DNA from: UMGS755 sp045602005
Lineage (GTDB): Bacteria > Bacillota > Clostridia > UBA1381 > UBA9506
DNA: 13,446 nucleotides
Assembly: GCA_045602005.1 (NCBI GenBank)
Contig: JAZSAS010000057.1
Coordinates: 1-13,446 of the forward strand
Reading direction: 5' to 3'
This document shows positions 1-7,160 of this stretch, piece after piece. Below the pieces are notes generated by a model. That model was given only the letters and a program-made list of their open reading frames with translations, was not told the origin of the DNA and did not search any database. A program made the position numbers and the translations under genes. The first letter of the stretch is position 1; every line of letters starts with the position of its first letter.

Positions 1-136
1 TTTCTCATTAAAACTTTTTGCTAAATTTCTCATTTACACTATGCAACTAACCTTACTTATGTTTATAGTGTTTTAATTTTGTTCATCGGTTAACCTTTAT
101 TGAACCACGCGACTATCCCGGGGTTTTCGGTATACA

Positions 137-164
137 AAAAATGGGCCGTCTGGTTGACGACCCG
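137..164 (-). terminator. Intrinsic terminator of the carboxypeptidase gene
   Basis: Read on the minus strand, GGGTCGTC and GACGGCCC form an 8-bp stem around the loop AACCA, followed by a run of six T. The single non-Watson-Crick pair is U-G in the minus-strand RNA but would be a C-A mismatch in plus-strand RNA. The hairpin is therefore built for leftward transcription and ends the carboxypeptidase transcript about 40 bases after its stop codon. Confidence 0.8.
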
Positions 165-204
165 CAAAAGTTTGTCTTTTCTGCTCTGTTTTGCCTGACT
201 GCTC

Positions 205-1506
205 TTATCGATAAAACTCTCTTCTGAATTGTTGCCGGCGTTTTTCACGTGCCCGCCGCTGCTTGCGGTTTTCGATGGAAGAGCGAATTAACAAAATAAC
301 CACAATGATTGCCAGCGGCACCATGACCCAGGCATTAAAAATCAGATTCCACAACGTGAGAAAAATCATTTTCAGAAAACTGCGGGAAACAGCACGGGTG
401 GCAATTAAGTCTACACTGCCCACTGAAACGCCATCATAAAAATATTCTGCCCGACCCAAAATGTCTCCTTTTGCCACCGGTGCAACAATGTTTTCCTCGG
501 TGTAAATCTCGTGGGTCAGTTTTTTTGCGTCATATCCCTTAGGAAGCAAAACCTCCAGCGGCTCCTTGGCCGACAAAATTGCCTGATCGCTGCCTTTGCC
601 CCATTTCACATCACGGGTGGCAATAATTTCGTTCACATCGGAGACATTTGTTAAAGCAAAGCTTTTAAACCCATAGTCAAACAAGTTGATGGTATCAATA
701 AATGAATAGTTGCCCGAATAATCCAGGGGTGAGTTCATGGTGACACAGTAAAAACCCAGGCCGTTTCGCTCAGCATAAGAGGTCAGGCAATAGCCCGCAT
801 CCTCTGTGTGACCGGTTTTAATGCCTTTAGCGCCTGTGTAAAGATATCGGTGGCCTTTCATGGGGTTAATCAGGGCATTGTTTGAAGAAAGATACCGAAT
901 TTCTTTATACTGGTTTGTGGGGGGAATTTCATATTGCGGTGTTCCCACAATGGTACGAAACAGCGGATTTTCCATGGCACTCATGGCAAGGGTCATCATG
1001 TCTCTGGCTGTGGTGTAATGCTCCGGGTCGTGATACCCATGGGCATTAACAAAATGAGTGCCCGTCATGCCGAGTGCCTCGGCACGCTGATTCATCATGA
1101 CAACAAAAGAGGGAATGTCTCCCGCCACTGTCTCGGCCAAAACATTGGCAGCATCATTGGCAGAATGAACCAAAAGCCCATATAAAAGCTGCTCCACTGT
1201 TAAAATCTCGTCCTTCAGAATGCCCATGTTGCTGCCATCACGGTCAATCTGAATGGCCGTTTCGCTGGCTGTGACGGTTGTCGCCGGGTCCAGCGCTTCA
1301 ATGGCAAGCAGGGCGGTCATGATTTTGGTGGTGCTGGCGGGATAAACTCTTTTATCAACATCTTTTTCGTATAAAACTCTGCCGGTTCCCTCCTGCACCA
1401 TCATAGCGGAAGCAGAAGAAACCTCAGGCATCGCCTCATCGGCATACACAGCTCCGCCGCTGACGGTTAAAATCAACATCAAAAACAGAAGCAAACATTT
1501 TTTCAT
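205..1506 (-). CDS. D-alanyl-D-alanine carboxypeptidase (PBP5/DacA-DacF type, peptidase S11)
   Basis: This is a secreted serine DD-carboxypeptidase that removes the terminal D-Ala of peptidoglycan stem peptides, limiting cross-linking. All three active-site motifs are present in the 433-aa product: STTK at 58-61 (nucleophile S58, base K61), SAN at 115-117 and KTG at 230-232. A signal peptide (MKKCLLLFLMLILTV..., probable cleavage near VYA-DEA) precedes the catalytic domain. A PBP5 C-terminal beta domain follows at roughly 280-380. The ATG at 1506 is chosen because GATGAGGG lies seven bases before it; the in-frame ATG at 1524 lacks such a site and would overlap it. Unlike PBP5, which ends in an amphipathic helix, this protein ends in a clear hydrophobic membrane helix (about 390-417) plus a strongly basic tail. 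It has its own consensus promoter and terminator, so it is probably monocistronic. The family is certain; which paralogue (DacA, DacF or other) is not. Confidence 0.95.
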   Translation of the reverse strand: MKKCLLLFLMLILTVSGGAVYADEAMPEVSSASAMMVQEGTGRVLYEKDVDKRVYPASTTKIMTALLAIEALDPATTVTASETAIQIDRDGSNMGILKDEILTVEQLLYGLLVHSANDAANVLAETVAGDIPSFVVMMNQRAEALGMTGTHFVNAHGYHDPEHYTTARDMMTLAMSAMENPLFRTIVGTPQYEIPPTNQYKEIRYLSSNNALINPMKGHRYLYTGAKGIKTGHTEDAGYCLTSYAERNGLGFYCVTMNSPLDYSGNYSFIDTINLFDYGFKSFALTNVSDVNEIIATRDVKWGKGSDQAILSAKEPLEVLLPKGYDAKKLTHEIYTEENIVAPVAKGDILGRAEYFYDGVSVGSVDLIATRAVSRSFLKMIFLTLWNLIFNAWVMVPLAIIVVILLIRSSIENRKQRRAREKRRQQFRREFYR

Positions 1507-1544
1507 GATATTACCCTCATCCAATCATTTTCATTTTCCTTTTT

Positions 1545-1573
1545 ATTATAGCATTCTCCTGTGCATCTGTCAA
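1545..1573 (-). promoter_or_regulatory. Consensus sigma-A promoter of the carboxypeptidase gene
   Basis: On the minus strand TTGACA (1573-1568) is separated by exactly 17 bases from TATAAT (1550-1545), a full match to the vegetative consensus. The start point would fall near 1538, leaving a leader of about 30 bases before the ATG at 1506. Confidence 0.9.
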
Positions 1574-1582
1574 CAAAAGGGC

Positions 1583-1641
1583 TGTCACTTTTTGTCAAAG
1601 AAAGAGGCGATTACAGATGGATTTTGTCACTTATTGTCAAA
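1583..1641. promoter_or_regulatory. Paired TGTCACTTWTTGTCAAA repeats, candidate operator
   Basis: TGTCACTTTTTGTCAAA (1583-1599) recurs as TGTCACTTATTGTCAAA (1625-1641), 16 of 17 bases identical. The offset is 42 bp, four helical turns, and inside each copy TGTCA repeats at 10 bp. A fifth TGTCA is the reverse complement of the -35 element at 1568-1573. Tandem half-sites about one turn apart are typical of OmpR-family response regulators, but I cannot assign a regulator. The site lies between the carboxypeptidase promoter and the candidate small-RNA promoter and could serve either. Confidence 0.5.
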
Positions 1642-1703
1642 CTTTTTGGCAAAAATAACTAAATCTTTTTATTTAACTTTTTTAATTTTATGGATTGCGT
1701 GCA

Positions 1704-1732
1704 TTGAAAAATTCTACATATTGTGATATTAT
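1704..1732 (+). promoter_or_regulatory. Sigma-A type promoter of the candidate small RNA
   Basis: TTGAAA (1704-1709), a 17-base spacer and TATTAT (1727-1732) form a good vegetative promoter facing right. No open reading frame with a ribosome site follows before the terminator at 1810-1843, so the expected product is a short RNA starting near 1739. Confidence 0.6.
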
Positions 1733-1738
1733 ATATTA

Positions 1739-1843
1739 CAACACAACAACCACAACATCCAAACTTTTTCATTTTCCCTCCTTTATAATAATAAAGGAAC
1801 ACACAGATTAAAGGATTGTCTTTCGGCAGTCCTTTTTTCTTTT
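1739..1843 (+). ncRNA. Candidate regulatory small RNA with anti-Shine-Dalgarno motif
   Basis: The segment is bounded by a 17-spaced promoter and an intrinsic terminator, giving an RNA of about 105 nt. Its 5' part is free of G (no G from 1726 to 1795) and so should be unstructured. It carries UUUUCCC at 1772-1778, continuing into CCUCCUUU, complementary to AAAGGAGGG. A 7-bp hairpin, CCUUUAU/AUAAAGG with loop AAUA, occupies 1780-1797, and the terminator hairpin follows. C-rich motifs that pair with ribosome sites are known from Gram-positive small RNAs such as RsaE/RoxS; no homology to those is claimed. The alternative reading is a 37-codon cysteine-rich ORF on the opposite strand (1772-1659). 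The strand-specific pairing of the terminator favours the RNA. Confidence 0.5.
1810..1843 (+). terminator. Intrinsic terminator of the candidate small RNA
   Basis: AAGGATTGTC (1811-1820) pairs with GGCAGTCCTT (1825-1834) around a TTTC loop, extended by A1810-T1835, and is followed by a T-rich tail. Two positions are G-U pairs in plus-strand RNA but A-C mismatches in minus-strand RNA, so the hairpin was selected for rightward transcription. It ends only nine bases before the next promoter's -35 element. Confidence 0.75.
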
Positions 1844-1851
1844 GTTTCAAA

Positions 1852-1880
1852 TTGACTTATGCTGAAAAAACTGGTACAAT
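1852..1880 (+). promoter_or_regulatory. Sigma-A promoter of the GT-C-like membrane gene
   Basis: TTGACT (1852-1857), a 17-base spacer and TACAAT (1875-1880) match the vegetative consensus at ten of twelve positions. The ATG at 1879 overlaps the -10 element, so it cannot be the start codon; transcription should begin near 1887. This supports the GTG at 1912. Confidence 0.85.
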
Positions 1881-1911
1881 GAAAAAAAGAATGAAAAGGG
1901 GGACGCCCGTT

Positions 1912-3372
1912 GTGAAATCTGAAAAATTTGACACCCGTCTTTTTCTCTGCTTGGCTGTCTGCACAGCTTTGCCCTATCTTTTGTTTGGCTTTCGCTATTT
2001 TCCTGTTTTAGATGATTATATTCAATACGGGTGCTATCCTACCTATGGCGACCTTTCCTATGTTTATTTTAACATTGGAACCCTGGCCACCCGTCCCCTG
2101 GCCCACTTGCTTGACCCCGCCCTTTGGGGCAGGTTCTGGCCCATGATGGGGGTTGCACTGTTTTTAATAACCGCTTTGCATCTTTTCTCTGCCATGCTGT
2201 TTTACAAAACATTAAAACACTTTAACATCACTATGAGCCCTATTTTTTTGCTGATTTATCTGCTTTTGCCGTTGGGCATGGAGGGGCGCTTCTGGCTGTC
2301 TGCTTCAACACGGCTGATTCCGGGCCTGTTTTTTGCTGCCCTTTCCCTTTGGTTTTTGGGATTGTTTCTTGTGAAACAGCAATCACCCAAATTCTTTCTT
2401 CCCTTTGCATTCTTTCAGCTAATTTCCTGCGGTTTTTATGAAAGCGTTGCCGTTTTTTCCGTTACTGCTTCGGTGCTTTTGTTTTTGCTTGTTTTTTCCC
2501 AAAACCGCAAATTACCGCTGTTTTTGGTGCCGGCAACCTCTGTGTTTAATATTGGTATGATGTTTTTTTATTATCAGCTTTTTGCAGGGCTGGGCCTGCA
2601 AGGCAGCCGTGCTGACGGATTTGACCTTAGCGCCCTGCCCGCCCATGTTTTCTCTTTGTTTCGGCAATTAGAAGAAATTTTTTCTCTGTTTTATGCCGCC
2701 CTGTTTAAGGGCAGTGCGGCTGGCATGGGGATTTTAATAAAAAATGGTCTTTGGGGCCTTATGCTGCTTTTATTAGCCGTGATGTTATGTCTGCTGCTGT
2801 GCAGGTTTTCCGGGAAAGGACAGAAGCAAAGTCTCCGCCGGATTCTGTGCCTTGAATGTGCCGGCCTTACATTGTTTTTTGCCCCTTTAGTGCCCAATAT
2901 CATCACCGCAGATGTGTGGATTACTAATCGCAGCATGTTTGTTTCCGTCATTGGTCTGGCATTCATGGCAGAGCCTTTGTGGGCGGCACTGAAAAACCCT
3001 GTTCTCCGCCGTGTTGTTTTATTTATGTTAAGCTTTCTCTGCATCACCGCCGCTGTGAATGAATATGACGTTTACCGTCGGGCAAACGAACTGGACACAA
3101 AGCTGTTAGAAGAGGTTGTTTCACAGTTAGATGATGAGGTTTTAGCGGGAGAAAAAGACGTTGTGGTGCTGCTATCGGGAGAAATTCTTGTCAGCCAAAA
3201 TGCATTTTATAAAGACCATGTGAAAAGTGTTTTTGACTCAGATTGGGCCTTGACCGGTGCATTACGAGCCAAAACAAAAAACTTATTGTTGCACTGTGCA
3301 ACGCCTGTTTTACCGGGGCAAAGCTATGAGACAGAAAAAGCCCAGGTGATTGAAATTAAAAATCCAGAATGA
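1912..3372 (+). CDS. Polytopic membrane protein, GT-C glycosyltransferase-like
   Basis: The 486-aa product is dominated by hydrophobic helices (about ten) with a soluble C-terminal part of about 100 residues. The first external loop carries VLDDYIQYG shortly after the first helix. An acidic pair in that loop is the hallmark of GT-C fold transferases that use polyprenyl-phosphate sugars. After the last helix comes NEYDVYRRANELD, also seen in such proteins. I cannot name a family or substrate. The GTG start at 1912 is chosen because AAAAGGGGGA lies eight bases before it and because the promoter rules out the upstream ATG at 1879; the ATG at 1891 has no ribosome site. It is the only plus-strand gene left of the candidate origin, has its own promoter, and shares a two-way terminator with serS. 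The membrane assignment is firm; the enzymatic role is inference. Confidence 0.8.
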   Translation: MKSEKFDTRLFLCLAVCTALPYLLFGFRYFPVLDDYIQYGCYPTYGDLSYVYFNIGTLATRPLAHLLDPALWGRFWPMMGVALFLITALHLFSAMLFYKTLKHFNITMSPIFLLIYLLLPLGMEGRFWLSASTRLIPGLFFAALSLWFLGLFLVKQQSPKFFLPFAFFQLISCGFYESVAVFSVTASVLLFLLVFSQNRKLPLFLVPATSVFNIGMMFFYYQLFAGLGLQGSRADGFDLSALPAHVFSLFRQLEEIFSLFYAALFKGSAAGMGILIKNGLWGLMLLLLAVMLCLLLCRFSGKGQKQSLRRILCLECAGLTLFFAPLVPNIITADVWITNRSMFVSVIGLAFMAEPLWAALKNPVLRRVVLFMLSFLCITAAVNEYDVYRRANELDTKLLEEVVSQLDDEVLAGEKDVVVLLSGEILVSQNAFYKDHVKSVFDSDWALTGALRAKTKNLLLHCATPVLPGQSYETEKAQVIEIKNPE

Positions 3373-3405
3373 AATGCGTTTTTGAGATTAAGTTATTTTA
3401 TGTAA

Positions 3406-3451
3406 AAAATAAGCACCCGGAAAACAAAACACTTTTCCGGGTGCTTATTTT
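3406..3451. terminator. Bidirectional intrinsic terminator between convergent genes
   Basis: A perfect 19-bp inverted repeat (AAAATAAGCACCCGGAAAA and its complement) surrounds an eight-base loop, CAAAACAC. The A-rich 5' arm and T-rich 3' arm give a U tail in both directions. It sits between the stop of the rightward membrane gene and the stop of leftward serS and serves both. Confidence 0.9.
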
Positions 3452-3471
3452 AAAATCATTTTTTCTTATCT

Positions 3472-4740
3472 TTATTTTATCAAATCTGTTCCCATATATG
3501 GACGGAGAGCCTCAGGAATTGTAACAGAACCGTCAGCATTCTGATAATTCTCCAGAATTGCGGCAACTGTGCGGCCTACAGCCACGCCTGAGCCGTTTAA
3601 CGTGTGTACAAATTGCGGTTTATCCTGAGGTGATTTTCTATATTTAATGCCGGCACGGCGAGCCTGGAAATCCTCAAAATTACTGCAGGAGGAAATCTCT
3701 ACATATCGGCCGTAGCTGGGCATCCAAACCTCCAAATCATATTTCATGGCGGCAGTAAAGCCTAAATCACCCACACAAATTTTCACCACACGGTAAGGCA
3801 GGCCTAAGCCTTTTAACACATTTTCTGCATCATTCACCAAGGTTTCCAGCTCTGCATAGGAGTTTTCCGGCTCGGTGAATTTCACCAGCTCTACCTTATT
3901 GAACTGATGCTGACGAATCAGACCTCTGGTGTCACGGCCTGCAGAACCGGCCTCGGCACGGAAGCAGGCAGAATAAGCTGCATGACGAATAGGCAGCTCA
4001 TCGGCAGACAAAATCTGGTCACGATACAAATTAGTAACAGGCACTTCCGCTGTGGGAATCAGGAAATAATCTGTGTCTACAACCTTAAAAGCATCCTCTT
4101 CAAATTTAGGCAGCTGTCCGGTGCCCACCATGGAATTTCTGTGCACCATGTAGGGCGGCAGAATTTCTGTATAACCGTGCTGGGTTGTGTGCATATCCAG
4201 AAAATAGCTAATAACAGCACGCTCTAACCGTGCACCAAGACCTTTATACACCGTGAAACGGGCTCCGGTGATTTTTGCGGCTTTTCCAAAATCCAGAATG
4301 TCCAGATTTTCGCCTAAATCCCAGTGTGCCAAAGGCTCAAAATCAAAGCTTGTGGGTTCTCCGAATCTTCTGATTTCCTGATTATCTTCATCAGTGTCAC
4401 CATCAGGCACGGTTTCATTGGGAATGTTGGGAATTCGCAGCATCATGGCCTCAATGCCGTCCTCCAGCTCACGAACCTTAGCATCTAAGCCTTTAATCTC
4501 CTCAGACAGCTTTTTCATTTCTTCAAAAATAGAGGCAACGTCCCCGCCCTCTTTTTTAATCTGAGGAATTTGCTTGCTGACGGTATTTTGTTTATTTTTC
4601 AGTTGTTCCGCCTCATAGAGTGCATCTCGGCGCTGACGGTCCAACTCTAAAATCTCGTCAATCTTGTCTTCTTCCTTGCGCCGTGCCAGTGCCGCTTTTA
4701 CCTTTTCCGGTTCCTGTCTAATCAATTTAATATCCAGCAT
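3472..4740 (-). CDS. serS: Serine-tRNA ligase (seryl-tRNA synthetase)
   Basis: This class II synthetase charges tRNA-Ser (and the selenocysteine tRNA where present) with serine in the cytoplasm. The 422-aa length is normal. An N-terminal charged antiparallel coiled-coil arm (about 30-100) binds the long variable arm of the tRNA. The catalytic core has the class II motif 1 region near 170-197, the TAEVP serine-binding loop at 230-234, motif 2 beginning FRAEAGSAGRDTRG at 260, and motif 3 LNGSGVAVGR at 381-390. AGAAAGGAAG precedes the ATG. The gene follows the DUF4446 gene by 32 bases in the same direction and is probably co-transcribed with it. That gap has no room for a T-box leader, which often controls synthetase genes in Firmicutes. 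The convergent terminator at 3406-3451 ends the unit. Confidence 0.98.
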   Translation of the reverse strand: MLDIKLIRQEPEKVKAALARRKEEDKIDEILELDRQRRDALYEAEQLKNKQNTVSKQIPQIKKEGGDVASIFEEMKKLSEEIKGLDAKVRELEDGIEAMMLRIPNIPNETVPDGDTDEDNQEIRRFGEPTSFDFEPLAHWDLGENLDILDFGKAAKITGARFTVYKGLGARLERAVISYFLDMHTTQHGYTEILPPYMVHRNSMVGTGQLPKFEEDAFKVVDTDYFLIPTAEVPVTNLYRDQILSADELPIRHAAYSACFRAEAGSAGRDTRGLIRQHQFNKVELVKFTEPENSYAELETLVNDAENVLKGLGLPYRVVKICVGDLGFTAAMKYDLEVWMPSYGRYVEISSCSNFEDFQARRAGIKYRKSPQDKPQFVHTLNGSGVAVGRTVAAILENYQNADGSVTIPEALRPYMGTDLIK

Positions 4741-4772
4741 TTTGATTCTTCCTTTCTTGTTATGTCTCTTTT

Positions 4773-5285
4773 TTATCTGCTAATGTTCTGTTCGTAATTT
4801 AACTGCGCCGTTCTGAGTGCCTCAATTTCTTCTTCAGACAACTCAAACAATGAACTTCCCTTATGAATCGGTTTTAAATAGGTTGTGGTTTGCTGACGGG
4901 AATAAACACCATTTAACACAAAACCGGTGTCAGTATCATCCAGCACTGCTGCAGCAAAGCTTAAATTTGAATTGTTGCCGCCAAAAGCATTATAGCGAAT
5001 GGCACCAACCTTTTTAATACAGGCACGGCTTTCCCGCTCCAATTTTTTTAGTCTGTCTTCTGCTTTGCTGTAATCATTCACTATGTCAGTACATTTTTTA
5101 TAGTAGTGAACAACTGCCTCCATAATGTCTTGACCGTTGCTGTCTTTTAAAAGCTTTTTTGACCGCCGGCTTGTCCGGATGGCAACAATGAGTGCAATCA
5201 ATGCAAACAAAAATCCTGCGCCACAAAAAATAACACTACAAAATAAAATCATTTCTTCGGGAATCGTATATCCATATATCGTCAT
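4773..5285 (-). CDS. DUF4446 family membrane-anchored protein
   Basis: I recognise this 170-aa protein as a DUF4446 member, a family of unknown function often found beside parB in clostridia. A single N-terminal membrane helix (about 8-37) is followed by a basic stretch (IRTSRRSKKLLK), a charged likely coiled-coil segment (about 60-90), and a globular domain containing GAIRYNAFGG and the SLFELSEEEIEAL region. The topology predicts a cytoplasmic domain tethered to the membrane. The start at 5285 is preferred because GGAG lies six bases before it; the in-frame ATG at 5297 contributes to that ribosome site and has none of its own. It lies 166 bases downstream of parB, in an AT-rich gap where I see no clear promoter, and 32 bases upstream of serS. 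A role with ParB is suggested only by neighbourhood. Confidence 0.85.
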   Translation of the reverse strand: MTIYGYTIPEEMILFCSVIFCGAGFLFALIALIVAIRTSRRSKKLLKDSNGQDIMEAVVHYYKKCTDIVNDYSKAEDRLKKLERESRACIKKVGAIRYNAFGGNNSNLSFAAAVLDDTDTGFVLNGVYSRQQTTTYLKPIHKGSSLFELSEEEIEALRTAQLNYEQNISR

Positions 5286-5451
5286 AATTTTCTCCATTTC
5301 TGACTTTTTCGATAATTTTTGCTTTTACTGTTTTCTTTATATAGGCTCATTTTTATTGTTTTTGCCCATTTTCTCTTTTTTCTATAAAAGATTATTAAAG
5401 ATTTTTAAAAACTAACTTAATCTATCATTTTAAGCTTCTAATTTTTGGAAA

Positions 5452-6303
5452 TTATCCAATAATTTTCATAATTCTTTCAAAATCGTCATTGTTATAATAC
5501 TCAATTTGAATTTTTCCCCGATTTTTTTTATTTTGAATGGTCACTTTCGTTCCAAGTGATTTTGAAAGTTTTTTTTCAAGGCTCAACAGATAGCGATTCA
5601 TTTCTTCGTTCACAGGGTTTTCTTTTTTCTTCTTTTTCTCCTGTAATAAAGACTTTATCAGTACTTCTGTTTGGCGAACTGTTAATCCCTCGGAAACAAT
5701 CCGGCGGGCAACGGCTAGCTGAACCTCTTCTTTCTCTGCTGCTAAAATGGCACGAACATGGCCAACTGTTAACTCTTTTTGGAGCACCATTTCTTTTATT
5801 TCATCACCAAGCGTTAAAAGACGAATGCTATTGGCAACAGCAGAACGGCTTTTCCCAACTTTTTTTGCCACTTGTTCCTGCGTGAGTGAAAAAATATCCA
5901 TCAACTCACGGTAACCTCTGGCCTCTTCAAAGGGGTTTAAATCTTCACGTTGCAAATTTTCTACCAAGGCGATCTCCATGGTTTCCTGGTCATCATAATC
6001 ACGAACAACCACAGGTATTTTTGCAAGACCGGCAAGCTTTGATGCGCGCCAGCGGCGTTCTCCGGCAATAATTTTATAAAAGCCGTTATCCAGTTTTTTT
6101 ACAACAATCGGCTGCAAAACGCCGTATTTTTTTATGGAATCCGACAAAGTTTCCAATTTTTCTGGGTCAAATTCTGTTCTGGGCTGACTCTTATTTGGCT
6201 CTATCTGGGAAAGTTTTAATTCAAAAACCTGTTCCAAGGAGTCACCAATTGTTTCGTCTGTATTCATTAAGGCACCAAGACCTTTTCCTAAACCTTTTTT
6301 CAT
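5452..6303 (-). CDS. parB: Chromosome-partitioning protein ParB/Spo0J (CTP-dependent parS clamp)
   Basis: ParB binds parS, loads as a CTP-dependent sliding clamp and spreads along origin-proximal DNA, working with ParA and SMC in segregation. The 283-aa protein has the expected order. First comes the basic N-terminal ParA-stimulating peptide MKKGLGKGLGALM. The CTP-binding motifs follow: EPNKSQPR (35-42), GERRWRA (81-87) and ENLQREDLNPFEEA (115-128). The helix-turn-helix is at about 141-162 (TQEQVAKKVGKSRSAVANSI), then come a lysine-rich linker near 212-217 and the C-terminal dimerisation domain. The start overlaps the parA stop as ATGA, so the two are translationally coupled. Two parS sites lie upstream of parA at 7161-7232. 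The nearby rightmost gap is a candidate origin, so this looks like the chromosomal copy and not a plasmid system. Confidence 0.97.
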   Translation of the reverse strand: MKKGLGKGLGALMNTDETIGDSLEQVFELKLSQIEPNKSQPRTEFDPEKLETLSDSIKKYGVLQPIVVKKLDNGFYKIIAGERRWRASKLAGLAKIPVVVRDYDDQETMEIALVENLQREDLNPFEEARGYRELMDIFSLTQEQVAKKVGKSRSAVANSIRLLTLGDEIKEMVLQKELTVGHVRAILAAEKEEVQLAVARRIVSEGLTVRQTEVLIKSLLQEKKKKKENPVNEEMNRYLLSLEKKLSKSLGTKVTIQNKKNRGKIQIEYYNNDDFERIMKIIG

Positions 6304-7085
6304 GATTGCTCCGACTCCTTCGTTTGGTTATTTTTCAGCACTTCTTTGGCCAGTTTTAAATAGCTGCGGGCACCCTTAGAGAATTTATCATAAGAAATAA
6401 TGGGTTCTCCGTATCCCGGAGCCTCAGAAATACGCACATTTCTGGGAATTACCGTTTTAAACACACTATCGGGAAAGAATTTTTTTACTTCCTCCAGAAC
6501 CTGATCAGACAGATTGGTTCTGGCATCATACATGGTGAGAAGAACGCCTTCAAAAGAAAGCTTGGGATTCAGCCCGGCTTTTAGATTTTTAATGGTTTTA
6601 ACCATCATGCTAAGACCTTCTAAGGCGAAATATTCACATTGAATGGGAATTAATAAACTATCAGCTGCAGCAAAAGCATTGAGTGTTAACAATCCTAATG
6701 AGGGCGGACAATCAATAATTATGTAATCATAATCATCCCGAACGGCATCAATGGCTTTTTTCAGCCGAAATTCTCTTTTTTCGATAGAAACAAGCTCAAC
6801 CTCTGCACCGGCTAAATCAATGTTTGTGGGACAAAGCCAAAGATTTTTTGTTTTTGTTTCCACAATAACCTCAGAAAGAGGAAGTTGATTGATTAAAACA
6901 TCATAAGAAGTGCCTTCAACTTGGTCTTTATCAACACCAACACCGCTGCTGGCATTTCCCTGAGGGTCAAAATCAATGAGTAGAACCTTTTTTTTATAAC
7001 TTCCTATACAGGCGGACAGATTAACTGCTGTTGTGGTTTTTCCAACGCCGCCTTTTTGATTTGCTACGGCGATTACCTTTGCCAT
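6300..7085 (-). CDS. parA: Chromosome-partitioning ATPase ParA/Soj
   Basis: ParA is a deviant-Walker ATPase that binds nucleoid DNA as an ATP dimer and, with ParB, moves origins apart; in Bacillus Soj also modulates DnaA. The 261-aa product lacks the N-terminal helix-turn-helix of plasmid type Ia ParA, which fits a chromosomal Soj. Visible motifs are Walker A KGGVGKTT at 11-18 with signature K11 and catalytic-site K16, A' DFDPQGN at 38-44, Walker B IIIDCPP at 122-128, and the conserved RNVRISEAPGYG region near 205-216. The MAKVIAVANQKGG start is standard. Its nearest ribosome site, AAAGGA, is unusually far away (13 bases), so initiation may be modest. The promoter at 7130-7158 is abutted by a parS site, which suggests feedback by ParB. 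Confidence 0.97.
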   Translation of the reverse strand: MAKVIAVANQKGGVGKTTTAVNLSACIGSYKKKVLLIDFDPQGNASSGVGVDKDQVEGTSYDVLINQLPLSEVIVETKTKNLWLCPTNIDLAGAEVELVSIEKREFRLKKAIDAVRDDYDYIIIDCPPSLGLLTLNAFAAADSLLIPIQCEYFALEGLSMMVKTIKNLKAGLNPKLSFEGVLLTMYDARTNLSDQVLEEVKKFFPDSVFKTVIPRNVRISEAPGYGEPIISYDKFSKGARSYLKLAKEVLKNNQTKESEQS

Positions 7086-7129
7086 TTGTATGTTTCATTC
7101 CTTTCTGTATGGGAATTCTTATGTATTCT

Positions 7130-7158
7130 ATTGTAACACATTAGACTTCTTTTTTCAA
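7130..7158 (-). promoter_or_regulatory. Promoter of parA-parB
   Basis: On the minus strand TTGAAA (7158-7153) is followed after 17 bases by TACAAT (7135-7130), predicting a start near 7123 and a leader of about 38 bases. The parS site at 7161-7176 ends two bases before the -35 element. The leader also contains the parS half-site TGTTTCAT at 7091-7098. Confidence 0.8.
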
Positions 7159-7160
7159 GA

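Noticed and set aside
88..120. tRNA-like fragment around GGTTCAA near the left end (minus strand)
   Set aside because: Only a T-loop-like heptamer is seen; no acceptor, D or anticodon stems can be formed.
241..256. TTTTTCACGTG inside the carboxypeptidase gene as a further parS site
   Set aside because: Only the left half and centre match; the right half (AAACA) has no matching base.
1659..1772. Minus-strand 37-codon cysteine-rich ORF with a strong ribosome site, as an annotated gene
   Set aside because: It overlaps the small-RNA candidate on the other strand, lacks a visible promoter, and its ribosome site is the complement of the RNA's C-rich motif. It is kept only as an alternative in the findings.
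3215..3228. CATGTGAAAA in the GT-C-like gene as a parS half-site
   Set aside because: The left arm does not match and the sequence is explained by coding.
4741..4772. T-box riboswitch ahead of serS
   Set aside because: The gap to the preceding co-directional gene is only 32 bases, and no T-box sequence or terminator/antiterminator is present.
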